In this document: piece after piece, positions 23,101 through 34,119 of the stretch
Layout of the letters: each line of letters starts with the position of its first letter
Numbering within the stretch: position 1 is the stretch's first letter
DNA from: Nemertoderma westbladi
Taxonomy: Eukaryota > Xenacoelomorpha > Nemertodermatida > Nemertodermatidae
Assembly: GCA_032718475.1 (NCBI GenBank)
Contig: JAUCBJ010004016.1
Span: 1-64,000 of the forward strand
Reading direction: 5' to 3'
DNA: 64,000 nt
The notes under the pieces: model-generated
Databases searched by the model: none
What the model was told of the DNA's origin: nothing
Seen by the model: the letters and a program-made list of their open reading frames with translations, nothing else
Program-made: the position numbers and the translations under genes

Positions 23101-23830
23101 CTTAGGTCACGCACCACAGTACATATCTGACATGCTTGTCCGGGTCAATCGCAATAACAACACTACAAGGAATTGCTCTACACTCACTTTCGTTGAGCCG
23201 CGATTCAACTGTCAAACCCTAGGGCGCCGGGCATTCCCAGTAGCCGCCCCACGACTCTGGAACAAACTCCCAAAAGATATCCGCTCGATTTCCGACACCA
23301 CAATTTTTAAACAGCGACTCAAAAGTCAAAACACATCTTTTTGAAATTGCATATAATTAAACTCCAAAACATGAACTCTCTAATTCTTTTATTCCAACTC
23401 TAGATATTCAATCAACTCTCCAAAAACTGTAAACTTCTTTTAATTTGTTCTTCATGCGTTTTTTAGTGTTTCTGTTCATTTTATTACCCCATCGCTCGTT
23501 TTTATTGTTTCAGTACGTCCGTCAACTACACTTTTTAACTATGCTAATTAATTTTTTTATTACATATTTTTTACTGTACGTTTCATTTACGGCAGTACGG
23601 CGAGTATATTTATCAATTTGTACTGTATGTTCCACTTTTTAACGATTGTAATAACTTTTAGTCATTTCGAACTGCACGTTTTATCGTTAGTGACGACTAT
23701 AATTTTTTAATTTCTGTACTACTTGCACTGCTAGTTTTAATGTTATATTGCTTGTGACGTAAGCGCCTTAGCATACTTCTATTGTTGTAAATTCGGCGCT
23801 ATACAAATGCATCATTATTATTATTATTGT
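20171..23830 (+). mobile_element. CR1/L2-like LINE, nearly complete ORF2
   Basis: The element covers an endonuclease-RT ORF, a 3' tail with a CGGCGCTATACAAATGCATC word, and an (ATT)n end at about 23811-23827. The GGCGCTATACAAATGC + (ATT)n ending is typical of CR1/L2-group LINEs. The 5' end is uncertain: the frame is open back to 20171, and 20265-20395 encodes an imperfect VPNVN repeat. The clade is given by overall resemblance only. Confidence 0.75.
20420..23344 (+). pseudogene. LINE ORF2: APE endonuclease + reverse transcriptase, with one break
   Basis: The N-terminal endonuclease shows CIMNPRSARNKS, the catalytic Glu in ALTETWF, GDFNIH and YYVSDHCVV. The RT domain shows NFRPVSGLP, LLDLSSAFDTVDHDRLL with the first catalytic Asp, RGRRQHV and FPQGA. 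TGA at 22412-22414 then ends the frame. Between 22412 and about 22450 the protein similarity passes briefly into the +2 frame and returns, so two compensating indels are likely as well. The original frame resumes with the YADD catalytic box (about 22496-22507), NKLKINDDKTEF, and a C-terminal region with LHWLPVRKRIEFKLL, LWNKLPKDIR and a stop at 23342-23344. The copy is otherwise well preserved, so it is young but presumably inactive. Confidence 0.82.
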
Positions 23831-24280
23831 ACCGGTCTGCCGCTGCCGGTACTGTAATCTGGTAGTACTGTAATTACAGTAATAAGCAGTGCAGTAGCCC
23901 AGTTAGTAGCCCCTGACTGCAGTACCAGTACTGCCCTACATCCCTACACTGCTATACAGTAAGTGCATTACAGCATTATTCCGGTAGGCCTACTCTGTTA
24001 ACCTCTTAACTGTTACCAGGCAGCCCAGCAGCCAGGTGCCAGCTGCCAGGTCACCGTACTTGGTAGTGCATTCAGCTTCAATATGGCTTCACGGGACGGT
24101 ACTTACTTCTGTACTTACTTAGGGCCTAGCCCTAGGCCTACTCTACTTCTACTACAGTAGGCCGACTAAATATAGGCCTAATTACTTAGTCACTACTACA
24201 GTAGGCCTACTAAATATAATTACTTAGTCAAACAGTTTCCGGCACGTTCAGACGTTCAATTTGTCAATCGTTGCATCGTT
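23831..24280. other. Upstream region of SRP68
   Basis: Less AT-rich than its surroundings, with several CAGCTGCCAGG-like words and TAGGCCTA. It presumably contains the SRP68 promoter; no specific element is asserted. Confidence 0.4.
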
Positions 24281-24950
24281 ATGGAACCGCGCGCGGCACC
24301 GTTAGCTAACGGCCCCGTCCCTTTCATTCCTCCAACCTCCCCCCAAACCGAAGTTTACGACAAACCGTTGACCTTAGAAATCCTAAGTTTAGTCAACGAA
24401 TCCCAACAGCAGCACGGTCTGCGTCATTCTGACTACCAACGGTACCGACAGTACTGCAGTCGTCGCATTCGCAGACTGCGCCACTCGCTGCACTTCAATC
24501 ACACGTCTAAGAGTAAACGCTTCAATAAGAAACCGATAGTCGCAGAGACAGTAACAGATGTGCGTTTCCTACACATACTGTTGATGTTATCGGAGCGAGC
24601 GTGGAGCTTCGCGATGCAACTGAAAGAGCAATCGAATACGGAACCGCGGAAGCGATTCCACCTGATACGGCGAATGAAGAAGGCCGTCGGGTTTACCTCC
24701 CGGCTTGAATCTCTCTGTTCTTCCGTGACTCGCGTTGACGCCGGCTCCCGATTGGAGAGTCAGGCCTACTGCAGCTGGATGAAGGGGATGCTTAGTTTCG
24801 AGTTGAGTCGCTGGAGCGACGCGTTGGTTCAGTTGACGGTCGCGGCGAATATTTACCAGAAACTGGACGAGGCGTTTGGGGGATCGTCTGGATTCGCTTT
24901 GAAGAGGGAGGAGGTCTTACCTAGTATCCGTTACTGCGCCTACAATATAG
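24281..24950 (+). CDS. SRP68: SRP68, exon 1 (signal recognition particle 68 kDa subunit)
   Basis: Codes for the N-terminal 223 residues plus one base. Family landmarks are the LEILSLVNESQQQHGLRHSD segment, YRQYCSRRIRRLRHSL, TEPRKRFHLIRRMKKAV at about 127-143, LESQAYCSWMKGMLSFE and RYCAYNIG at the exon end. This is the basic, helical RNA-binding region that contacts 7SL RNA. SRP68 pairs with SRP72 in the cytosolic particle that targets ribosomes to the ER. The exon ends at 24950 with GT at 24951; joining to 27942 restores NIGDETTI, as expected for the family (phase 1). The combined protein is 589 residues, slightly shorter than the human 627. Vertebrate SRP68 has many introns; only one is seen here. 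Confidence 0.93.
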
Positions 24951-27941
24951 GTACGGTAAATACTTGATGTATTAATACGGTCTGACGGTTGGGTTTTCTC
25001 AGCGAGATTTGGTTTCTATGTGCAACCAAATCTCGTTTCACAAATTCAAAGTATCACTAACATATTATAGGAATTGAATTTCGCCCTATCTTATAAAATT
25101 CGGTTGTTTCGAATAGGGTGAGGGCACTGAGGGAGGGGTTTGAATCCGGTTACCATATGGCAGTATGGCCACTTTTCAAATTTCCGTACGTCTTGAAATG
25201 TTAAGCGAGCCACGAAGTAAGGTGAGACTTAGCATAGGGGTACCATTAATCAAACTGTTGTTCTGTCGTGTCCAATTTTGAACGTTAATAACTCAGCCAA
25301 TCCTCAGTGAAATCTATTTTAAATTTTCCAAGTTGAATTTGCGTGTAACCTTCGAGAAGCTAAGATAAAAGCAGTTAATTAGTTAATTAAGTTGATTACG
25401 GTACAATCTGCATTTTCAAGCCTGTCTTTTAGTTTAAGTTATTTATTTATGGGGGGGGGGGGGCAGGTTGGAATTCATGCATGAGCGCGCGGGTACTCTT
25501 TGTTGTTTCGAGATCACCGCGCACCTGAAATTGGCTAGCGCACCTCACCATAATCCATGCAAAATCAGAAAATCATGCAGCTCATGTCATGCATATCTCA
25601 AAAAATCGTACAACTCATAAGAACAATTTTACATTCCTTTTTTACAATTTTGAGCGTTTTATTCAAAACTTATCTTAGTATGTTGAATCTACATAATAAA
25701 TTAAACAGTTAAATGCAACATCAAAATCAATCAATCAATCAACAAAATTGTTACTATTAAAAAATATTTTTGTAATCCACTACATTTACATTTGAAAATA
25801 CATAACCCTATACTGTATGAAATTTGAATAAATATGCAATACTTCATTATCATTCTGTCATTAGGTACCAGTAATACTGTGTATAATAATTAGTATTAAC
25901 ATACAGTTTGCTTATATAATCTGATAATTAAGTCATAGGCCAACTTAATACATTGTTACTTTCTGACTTTACCTGTTTACTAACGCAAACATAATAAATA
26001 ACAATAGTAGGCCCTAGTTAAAATAAATTGATAAATTGTTTCACCTCCGTTATTATCGTGAAATTATTTGACTGTTTGAACAATTGCAAATAAGAAATAA
26101 ACGCGAGCGAAGCGAGTGAATTTTTTTGCGTATTTTCTTGATCATCAATTAATTTGTGGTGCGCATCAGAGATGCGCGCTGAGGCGCAACGCGCATCTGT
26201 CTCACCCGAACGCGCAAAGAAACAAGTGAAGTGAAGAAACATTTCTGAGGTCATTTATTGCCATTGCTTGTTTCAATGGTTACATGGGAACTAACAATTT
26301 GTATAGCGTTACCATGGTAGAGATACGGTAAGAGACTTATGGACTATATTGGACGGATCGATCCATCATGGATGTTGGACGGATCCATCATGGATGTTGG
26401 ACGGATCCATCATTGATGTTGGACGGATCCATCATGGATGTTGGACGGATCCATCATGGATGTTGGACGGATCCATCATGGATGTTGGACGGATCCATCA
26501 TGGATGTTGGACGGATCCATCATGGATGTCCTTATTTCTCACGCGTGTTTGTTTGTGTGTTTATTTAATTTGTACACACAACGTCTTGCATTTAATGTTG
26601 ATGGAATTAGTTGAAACTTTGATGACAGGTCCATTATCGGACCTAGTTATGTATGCAAGGTTTTTGGTTGCGAGGGACGTGCTGGTTGCCTAGCAACAGT
26701 GAAATTAATTCTAGAATTACCGATCATAATCGTAGAATTCACTCAATCAAAATTCTGTCGACACCCCATAGGGAGCATCTATTGGACATGCTTTCTGCAA
26801 AATTTCGCTTTATTTCATTTATAATTGTAGGAGAAGATACATTTCTTGCAAACAGTTTTTTTTAACATACAAAATATACTACTAATAAAGTTAATATCGA
26901 TACTAGCAATAATAATAATAAAGATAACATAGTTGCCAAGGCAACATCCTATTGGAGGTTCAATGTGGAGGTAAGTAGCAGTGTAATTGAGAGAGCTGTC
27001 TGCTCCACATTGACAACTATTGGGTTCTCATTCGTTATTTACTTATTAGGCTTCACTGCTTAAGCGCCTAATTTATTACAACGAAGTAATTGTATTTTGT
27101 ACAGACGGTACAAAACGGTCGGTACAGACGGTACCTTTTATACAGATGTTCCGTTTTGCGTTTTTCGTATTAGGCTGCCCTGCATAGGCGGGTAATTTAT
27201 TTCAACAATATTGATAGCAATGGATCCGTCCATATTGCCAGCTCTCGCTGGCAAGATTGTATACGAAATGTTTCATAATTTAGGCATAAGGGGAGCGTAT
27301 TTGGCAATGGTTCCGATAACTATTGATATTTGCAAAAATTCAACGAAATTTGCAGTAAAAGCGTTATTTCAAAACGTATAGTACAGCCACAGCCCACAGC
27401 TACCAAGGCAATGGTAACCAGATTATAAAACCTTACGCAATGGATTCTCAGATGCGGGTTTAGTGGGAATAGCAGAGTCAAGGTTGATGTAGTCTGTACG
27501 GTTAATAGACATTGTATTTTGGAAGTGGCCTGTTTCCATGGGTGAAACGGGACCTTAAATTCCCAATTGAGCTTGGCAATCCGACGGATTCAGCATACTC
27601 GATTCAACTCCAAAGCGTTGGATAAGTTTCTAGGGGCTACTCCCCCCCCCCCCCCCCCCCCCCCTCCCCTCCAAAAAATATGCCAAATGATGAAAAAATA
27701 ATAAACGCCACCAAAGTTATCCACTAAAATCGCTGCTGTCACCGGTAAGGGGGTTTGTTTCGCCACTAGACATGATTAGCACACTTATATTGGCCACCTT
27801 CACCAGAGCAGGTACCAAAATTTGGGTTTATTTCATTAATGTTGGAGCTTTATAGGAGAACACTACCGGACCGCTACTTTCCTTTCTTGTCGATTTTTTG
27901 TACTTATTATTATCAATATTAAATATTATTTATCCCTCCAG
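24951..27941 (+). other. SRP68 intron (2,991 bp)
   Basis: GT at 24951-24952; AG at 27940-27941 after the pyrimidine-rich TATCCCTCCAG. It holds a G run (25450-25463), a 22-bp tandem array (26352-26530), an inverted pair CAATGTGGAG / CTCCACATTG near 26960-27020 and a C run (about 27642-27664). No coding sequence was recognised inside. Confidence 0.88.
26352..26530. repeat. 22-bp tandem repeat in the SRP68 intron, 8 copies
   Basis: The unit is GGATCCATCATGGATGTTGG plus AC. Copies are nearly identical; one reads CATTGATG. Predicted Trp/Asp/Gly-rich peptides come from this array. Confidence 0.9.
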
Positions 27942-29041
27942 GCGATGAGACAACCATCAAGGCGTTACTACGCGACCGTGTTCCAGAACTCGACGCGGAA
28001 TCGCTAATAATTCCGCGGGAGTCGCCGCTAGAGGTCGTCTGGAACGGCAGCCGTATTCCGGTCCGCAACCGGAAGGCCAAGGAGTTCATATCGAACTGCG
28101 AGAAGCTCGTTGTCTCGGGGGATCTCGCCATCGATACGGTGGTAGATACCTTCGATAAACTCAGTCTGGAGGCCAAGGACGCTATGGAGAGCGTCAAAGA
28201 GGAAGGGAAGAAAGGCGAAGAGGTCAACCAGCTGGTCGAGTATCTGGGGTTCCTGCAGTTGAGTAAAACGTTAGATAGAAACGTATTGATGTGTGAGGCT
28301 TTGGAGAGAAGTGCTGGGATAGCCTCCGGAGGGGCTGGGATAGCCTCCGGAGGGGCTGGGGTCGGAGGCTCCTCCAAGAAGGCCACCAAGCCCAGCGACC
28401 TGGTCCGCATCTACGATATGATTATCCAGAATCTGAAGGACATACTGGAGAGCGTTGGTGACGGAATCCCCGATATGAGGGTCGAGACGGAACTCCGTGT
28501 GGTCGTCTACCGTGCCTTCCGTTGCTACACGATTGCCGTCGCACACAACCAGGCCAACAAGTCTAAGGAAGCCTATACATTGTTCCAACGAGCTGAGAGT
28601 CTCGCTGATGGTTGTCTTCATTCCTCGCTACGCTCGTTACCCCGTATGTCCGATCTGTTCGCTAAAGTTACCGCGTTGAAGCAATCAGCTACTTCTGAGA
28701 AGTACACTGCCTACGCTGCTACCGTTCTAGAACTGAAGACCGTAGAGCCTGTTGTAAAGTCTAAGCTACAAGACGAGTCTCTTATTGACACTTTGGAACG
28801 TTCTGATATCGATGTGGAACATCTGTTAGCGAATAATCCGCAGCCATTCGTGCAGTTCCCGCCGGAGTTTCAACCGGTTCCCTGTAAACCCTTGTTCTTC
28901 GATTTGGCTTTGAATAGCGTTCGGTTTCCAGGGTTGGAGGATAAGATGGGGGATTCTGGGGGGACGGAACAGCAACCCGGGGGGCTGGTTGGGAGGGCCA
29001 TGGGGTGGTTGTGGGGAGGGGGTGGTAAGGGGGGACAGTGA
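27942..29041 (+). CDS. SRP68: SRP68, exon 2 (C-terminal part)
   Basis: Continues the frame with DETTIKALLRDRVPELD. The family marker DLVRIYDMIIQNL is followed by the YRAFRCYTIAVAHNQ helix region. The highly conserved FPPEFQPVPCKPLFFDLALN motif lies near the C-terminus; in the family this end binds SRP72 and 7SL RNA. A 21-nt in-frame duplication (28316-28360) gives AGIASGGAGIASGGAG in a linker. The last 19 residues, GLVGRAMGWLWGGGGKGGQ, align with the short Gly/hydrophobic tail of vertebrate SRP68. They are encoded by the first unit of the minisatellite that begins at about 28981. TGA at 29039-29041 lies within that unit. Confidence 0.93.
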
Positions 29042-32000
29042 GAGGTGGGGGGCTGGTTGGGAGGGCCGTGGGGTGGTTGTGGGGAGGGGGCGGTAAGGGG
29101 GACAGTGAGAGGAGGGGGGCTGGTTGGGAGGGCCATGAGGTGGTTGTGGGGAGGGGGCGGTAAGGGGGGACAGTGAGAGGAGGGGGGCTGGTTGGGAGGG
29201 CCATGGGGTGGTTGTGGGGAGGGGGCGGTAAGGGGGGACAGTGAGAGGAGGGGGGCTGGTTGGGAGGGCCATGAGGTGGTTGTGGGGAGGGGGCGGTAAG
29301 GGGGGGGTGAGAGGAGGGGGGCTGGTTGGGAGGGCCGTGGGGTGTTGTGGAGAGGAGCGGTAAGGGGGGACAGTGAGAGGTGGGGGGCTGGTTGGGAGAG
29401 CCATGAGGTGGTTGTGGGGAGGGGGCGGTAAGGGGGGACAGTGAGAGGAAGGGGGCTGGTTGGGAGGGCCATGGGGTGGTTGTGGGGAGGGGGCGGTAAG
29501 GGGGGGGTGAGAGGAGGGGGGCTGGTTGGGAGGGCCGTGGGGTGTTGTGGAGAGGAGCGGTAAGGGGGGACAGTGAGAGGTGGGGGGCTGGTTGGGAGGG
29601 CCATGGGGTGGTTGTGGGGAGGGGGCGGTAAGGGGGGACAGTGAGAGGAGGGGGGCTGGTTGGGAGGGCCATGGGGTGGTTGTGGGGAGGGGGCGGTAAG
29701 GGGGGACAGTGAGAGGAGGGGGGCTGGTTGGGAGGGCCATGGGGTGGTTGTGGGGAGGGGGCGGTAAGGGGGGACAGTGAGAGGAGGGGGGCTGGTTGGG
29801 AGAGCCGTGGGGTGTTGTGGAGAGGAGCGGTAAGGGGTGACAGTGAGAGGGGGGCTGTTGGAGGGCCATGGGGTGGTTGTGGGGAGGGGGCGGTAAGGGG
29901 GGACAGTGAGAGGAGGGGGCTGTTGGGAGGGCCATGAGGTGGTTGTGGGGAGGGGGCGGTAAGGGGGGACAGTGAGAGGAGGGGGGCTGGTTGGGAGGGC
30001 CATGGGGTGGTTGTGGGGAGGGGGCGGTAAGGGGGGACAGTGAGAGGAGGGGGGCTGGTTGGGAGGGCCATGGGGTGGTTGTGGGGAGGGGGCGGTAAGG
30101 GGGGGCAGTGAGAGGAGGGGGGCTGGTTGGGAGGGCCGTGGGGTGGTTGTGGGGAGGGGGCGGTAAGGGGGGACAGTGAGAGGTGGGGGGCTGGTTGGGA
30201 GGGCCATGGGGTGGTTGTGGGGAGGGGGCGGTAAGGGGGGGCAGTGAGAGGAGGGGGGCTGGTTGGGAGGGCCATGGGGTGGTTGTGGGGAGGGGGCGGT
30301 AAGGGGGGACAGTGAGAGGAGGGGGGCTGGTTGGGAGGGCCATGGGGTGGTTGTGGGGAGGGGGCGGTAAGGGGGGACAGTGAGAGGAGGGGGGCTGGTT
30401 GGGAGGGCCATGGGGTGGTTGTGGGGAGGGGGCGGTAAGGGGGACAGTGGGAGGAGGGGGGCTGGTTGGGAGGGCCATGGGGTGGGGGCGGTAAGGGGGG
30501 GCAGTGAGAGGAGGGGGGCTGGTTGGGAGGGCGTGGGGTGTTGTGGGGATGGGCGGTAAGGGGGGACAGTGAGAGGTGGGGGGCTGGTTGGGAGGGCCGT
30601 GGTGAGGGGGCGGTAAGGGGGGGCAGTGAGAGGTGGGGGGGCTGGTTGGGAGGGCCATGGGGTGGTTGTGGGGAGGGGGCGGTAAGGGGGGACAGTGAGA
30701 GGAGTGGGGCTGGTTGGGAGGGCCATGGGGTGGTTGTGGGGAGGGGGCGGTAAGGGGGGACAGTGAGAGGTGGGGGGCTGGTTGGGAGGGCCATGGGGTG
30801 GTTGTGGGGAGGGGGCGGTAAGGGGGGACAGTGAGAGGAGGGGGGCTGGTTGGGAGGGCCATGAGGTGGTTGTGGGGAGGGGGCGGTAAGGGGGGACAGT
30901 GAGAGGAGGGGGGCTGGTTGGGAGGGCCATGGGGTGGTTGTGGGGAGGGGGCGGTAAGGGGGGACAGTGGGAGGAGGGGGGCTGGTTGTTAGGGCCGTGG
31001 GATGGTTGTGGGGAGGGGGTGGTAAGGGGGACAGTGAGAGGAGGGGGGCTGGTTGGGAAGGCCATGGGGTGGTTGTGGGGAGGGAGCGGTAAGGGGGGAC
31101 AGTGAGAGGAGGGGGGCTGGTTGGGAGAGCCATGGGGTGGTTGTGGGGAGGGGGCGGTAAGGGGGACAGTGAGAGGAGGGGGGCTGGTTGGGAGAGCCAT
31201 GGGGTGGTTGTGGGGAGGGAGCGGTAAGGGGGGACAGTGAGAGGAGGGGGCTGGTTGGGAGGGCCATGGGGTGGTTGTGGTGAGGGGGCGGTAAGGGGGA
31301 CAGTGAGAGGAGGGGGGCTGGTTGGGAGGGCCATGGGGTGGTTGTGGGGAGGGAGCGGTAAGTGGGGACAGTGAGAGGAGGGGGGCTGGTTGGGAGGGCC
31401 ATGGGGTGGTTGTGGGGAGGGGGCGGTAAGGGGGGACAGTGAGAGGAGGGGGGCTGGTTGGGAGGGCCATGGGGTGGTTGTGGGGAGGGGGCGGTAAGGG
31501 GGGACAGTGAGAGGAGGGGGGCTGGTTGGGAGGGCCATGGGGTGGTTGTGGGGAGGGGGCGGTAAGGGGGACAGTGAGAGGAGGGGGGCTGGTTGGGAGG
31601 GCCATGGGGTGGTTGTGGGGAGGGGGCGGTAAGGGGGACAGTGAGAGGAGGGGGGCTGGTTGGGAGGGCCATGGGGTGGTTGTGGGGAGGGGGCGGTAAG
31701 GGGGGACAGTGAGAGGAGGGGGGCTGGTTGGGAGAGCCATGGGGTGGTTGTGGGGAGGGGGCGGTAAGGGGGACAGTGAGAGGAGGGGGGCTGGTTGGGA
31801 GGGCCATGGGGTGGTTGTGGGGAGGGGGCGGTAAGGGGGGACAGTGAGAGGAGGGGGGCTGGTTGGGAGGGCCATGGGGTGGTTGTGGGGAGGGGGCGGT
31901 AAGGGGGACAGTGAGAGGAGGGGGGCTGGTTGGGAGGGCCATGGGGTGGTTTTGGGGGAGGGAGCGGTAATGGGGGACAGTGAGAGGAGGGGGGCTGGTT

Positions 32001-32068
32001 GGGAGGGCCGTGGGGTGGTTGTGGAGAGGGGGCGGTAAGGGGGGCAGTGAGAGGAGGGGTGGTAAGGG
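28981..32068. repeat. ~67-bp G-rich minisatellite overlapping the SRP68 3' end, ~46 copies
   Basis: Units begin GGCTGGTTGGGAGGGCCATG, continue GGGTGGTTGTGGGGAGGG and end with a GGTAAGGGGGGACAGTGAGA-type segment. Starts at 28983, 29051, 29118 and 29186 give 66-68 bp. Unit 1 is the coding end of SRP68, including its TGA; later copies are downstream and presumably 3' UTR or flank. The plus strand is almost free of C runs, with many GGGG tracts per unit. The long Pro-rich frames on the minus strand are compositional artefacts. Confidence 0.93.
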
Positions 32069-32411
32069 GTCGAAGGGGGCATTTTGATATTCAGTGAATA
32101 TTGTTTGGGCTGTAACTTCACCTTCACGCTGAAAGCTTTTTAATTTATTGTTCTGGAGTCCTGTAGGGTAGGTGGGTTTAATTATCTTTATAAATTGTTA
32201 AATTGTTTTACTAATTGCCTAGAAACCATGTGTGGGATAATTGTGAGGTATTTAGTGGTTATAAATAATTCCAAATTCGAATCGAATTCCAAAATCTCTA
32301 ACATTTGTTTGTTAATTCATTTGTACCAATTCCCAAAATAATTGTCTATTTTGTTGGTGTGTTTATTTTTATTTCCAGTGGTGATGGCGTTTATGATAAA
32401 ATCTGTATTGA
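32069..32411. other. Flank after the minisatellite
   Basis: AT-rich, no gene. It probably includes the SRP68 polyadenylation region if the array is transcribed; no canonical AATAAA was pinned down. Confidence 0.35.
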
Positions 32412-32483
32412 TAAGCCTACAATGATAAAGCCTACATAAAGCCTACATAAAGCCTACATAAAGCCTACATAAAGCCTACAATG
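32412..32483. repeat. Short tandem repeat AAGCCTACAT(AA)
   Basis: About six copies of a 10-14-bp unit with AAGCCTACA, immediately left of the hAT-like element. Confidence 0.8.
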
Positions 32484-32508
32484 AAATAGTTTTATAATGC
32501 TCTCTATC

Positions 32509-34119
32509 CAGGGATGGCATAACAAACGAAACGAAACGAAACGAAACTAAACTGATTTGGCAATAACGAAACTAAAAACTAACGTTACGAAACGAAAAAC
32601 GAAATAATTTTTTAAGTGTTTCGTTTCGTTAAATTTTTTGTTTCGTTAAATTAAAAAGTATTCAATCATTACGATATAAATTTATTAATATATTAAAATA
32701 ATTGAGAGATTATAAATAATAATTATAATGATATTCTCCTTTAATTGATTGTTGTAAACTTGTAATGTAAACAGAGTAAATTATTTCCTACAATACAGCC
32801 AACCTTTATTGCCTACCAGCTACCGGTACCATTGCAATGCAACAGCCAAGGGCGGACTACAGTAGAACAGTAATAATGAGACACGGTACGTTACGTCTGG
32901 TACCAGTAGAGTAGTGTATAAAACTCAAAAGGCGACATACCGCAAAATAGTTGGGGGGAGTCAACACCTGTATTGATAGTATTATAATATACTATTTTAT
33001 ACTATACCGGTAATGTATTGTGTACTACTTATACTACTATATCACGGTGTTGATAAGGGGACTGTTGTATTATTATTATTATTTATATGAATTTACATTA
33101 TGAATATTATATACACCAACGCAACCCATATTTTTTGTAATCGTATACACATAATGAGGTCTCAGGAATTCTTAGCCCGCAAAACAATAACGTTTATTAT
33201 TTTGGTTCCCCCAATACGCCTCTGAAACCTGCTCCTTTACGAACTCGCGGGCTAAGAATACCCGCGTGCTAAGAATACTCGCGGGCTAAGAATAATCGTG
33301 GGCTAAGAATACTCGCGGGCTAAGAATAATCGCGGGCTAAGAATACACGCGGGCTAAGAATACTCGCGGGCTAAGAATACCCGCGTGCTAAGAATAATCG
33401 TGGGCTAAGAATACCCGCGGGCTAAGAATACTCGCGGGCTAAGAATAATCGTGGGCTAAGAATACCCGCGTGCTAAGAATACTCGCGGGCTAAGAATACT
33501 CGCGGGCTAAGAATACTCGCGGGCTAAGAATAATCGTGGGCTAAGAATACCCGCGTGCTAAGAATACTCGCGGGCTAAGAATAATCGCGGGCTAAGAATA
33601 CTCGCGGGCTAAGAATAATCGCGTGCTAAGAATACCCGCGGACTAAGATTTCACCCAGCCCATAATGCCTCCCCCCAAATAATATAAACATTAACAATAT
33701 TATGACAATTAGTTAGAATGAAATTAAATTGGGTCTGTAAAAAAAAGGTTTGACAACCATCTAACAATCTATACTTCACATTAAAATCAAACAATCTATT
33801 AATTATACAACAAAATGTAACAAAATCTGACATTATCAATTGAGCTCTGCTCGGGTTCCTGCAGACTAAAATATAACAATAAAATAGAACATTGTGTATA
33901 TTGAAAACTTTTATTTGATAAAAACAAAATTTTTAGAAGAAAACTAATCCAAAAACTAATTTAAAATCTTTGAAACGAAACTAAAATTTCATAGATTGAT
34001 AAAAAACGAAATGAATCTAAACGATTAAATTTGATCGGATTTGTAAAAACGAAACAACATTTTTGAAAACGTAACGAAATTGAAATTTCTTTCGTTTCGT
34101 TTCGTTATGCCATCCCTGG
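32509..34119. mobile_element. hAT-like non-autonomous transposon
   Basis: The left end is CAGGGATGGCATAAC; the right end is GTTATGCCATCCCTG, its exact reverse complement. CAGGG-type ends are characteristic of hAT elements. Flanks TCTCTATC (32501-32508) and CCTCTATC (34120-34127) differ at one base, as expected for an 8-bp hAT target duplication. Subterminal regions are filled with ACGAAAC repeats on both sides. No transposase is present. A second element is nested at 33157-33660. Confidence 0.8.
33157..33660. mobile_element. Tandem-repeat-bearing element, copy 2, with CATAATG target duplication
   Basis: Starts AGGTCTCAGGAATTCTTAGC and ends CTAAGATTTCACCCAGCC. CATAATG flanks it exactly at 33150-33156 and 33661-33667. 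The left part holds the core with CCAATACGCCTCTGAAACC and the AACAATAACGTTTATTATTTTG palindrome region. The rest is about 20 copies of a CGGGCTAAGAATA(C/A)(T/C)CG unit. Both ends match copy 1 at 13009-14998. Confidence 0.8.

Noticed and set aside
28782-32127. Pro-rich open frames of 300-1,085 codons on the minus strand
   Set aside because: They are the antisense of the G-rich minisatellite; the unit lacks stops by composition and no flanking exon signal supports them.
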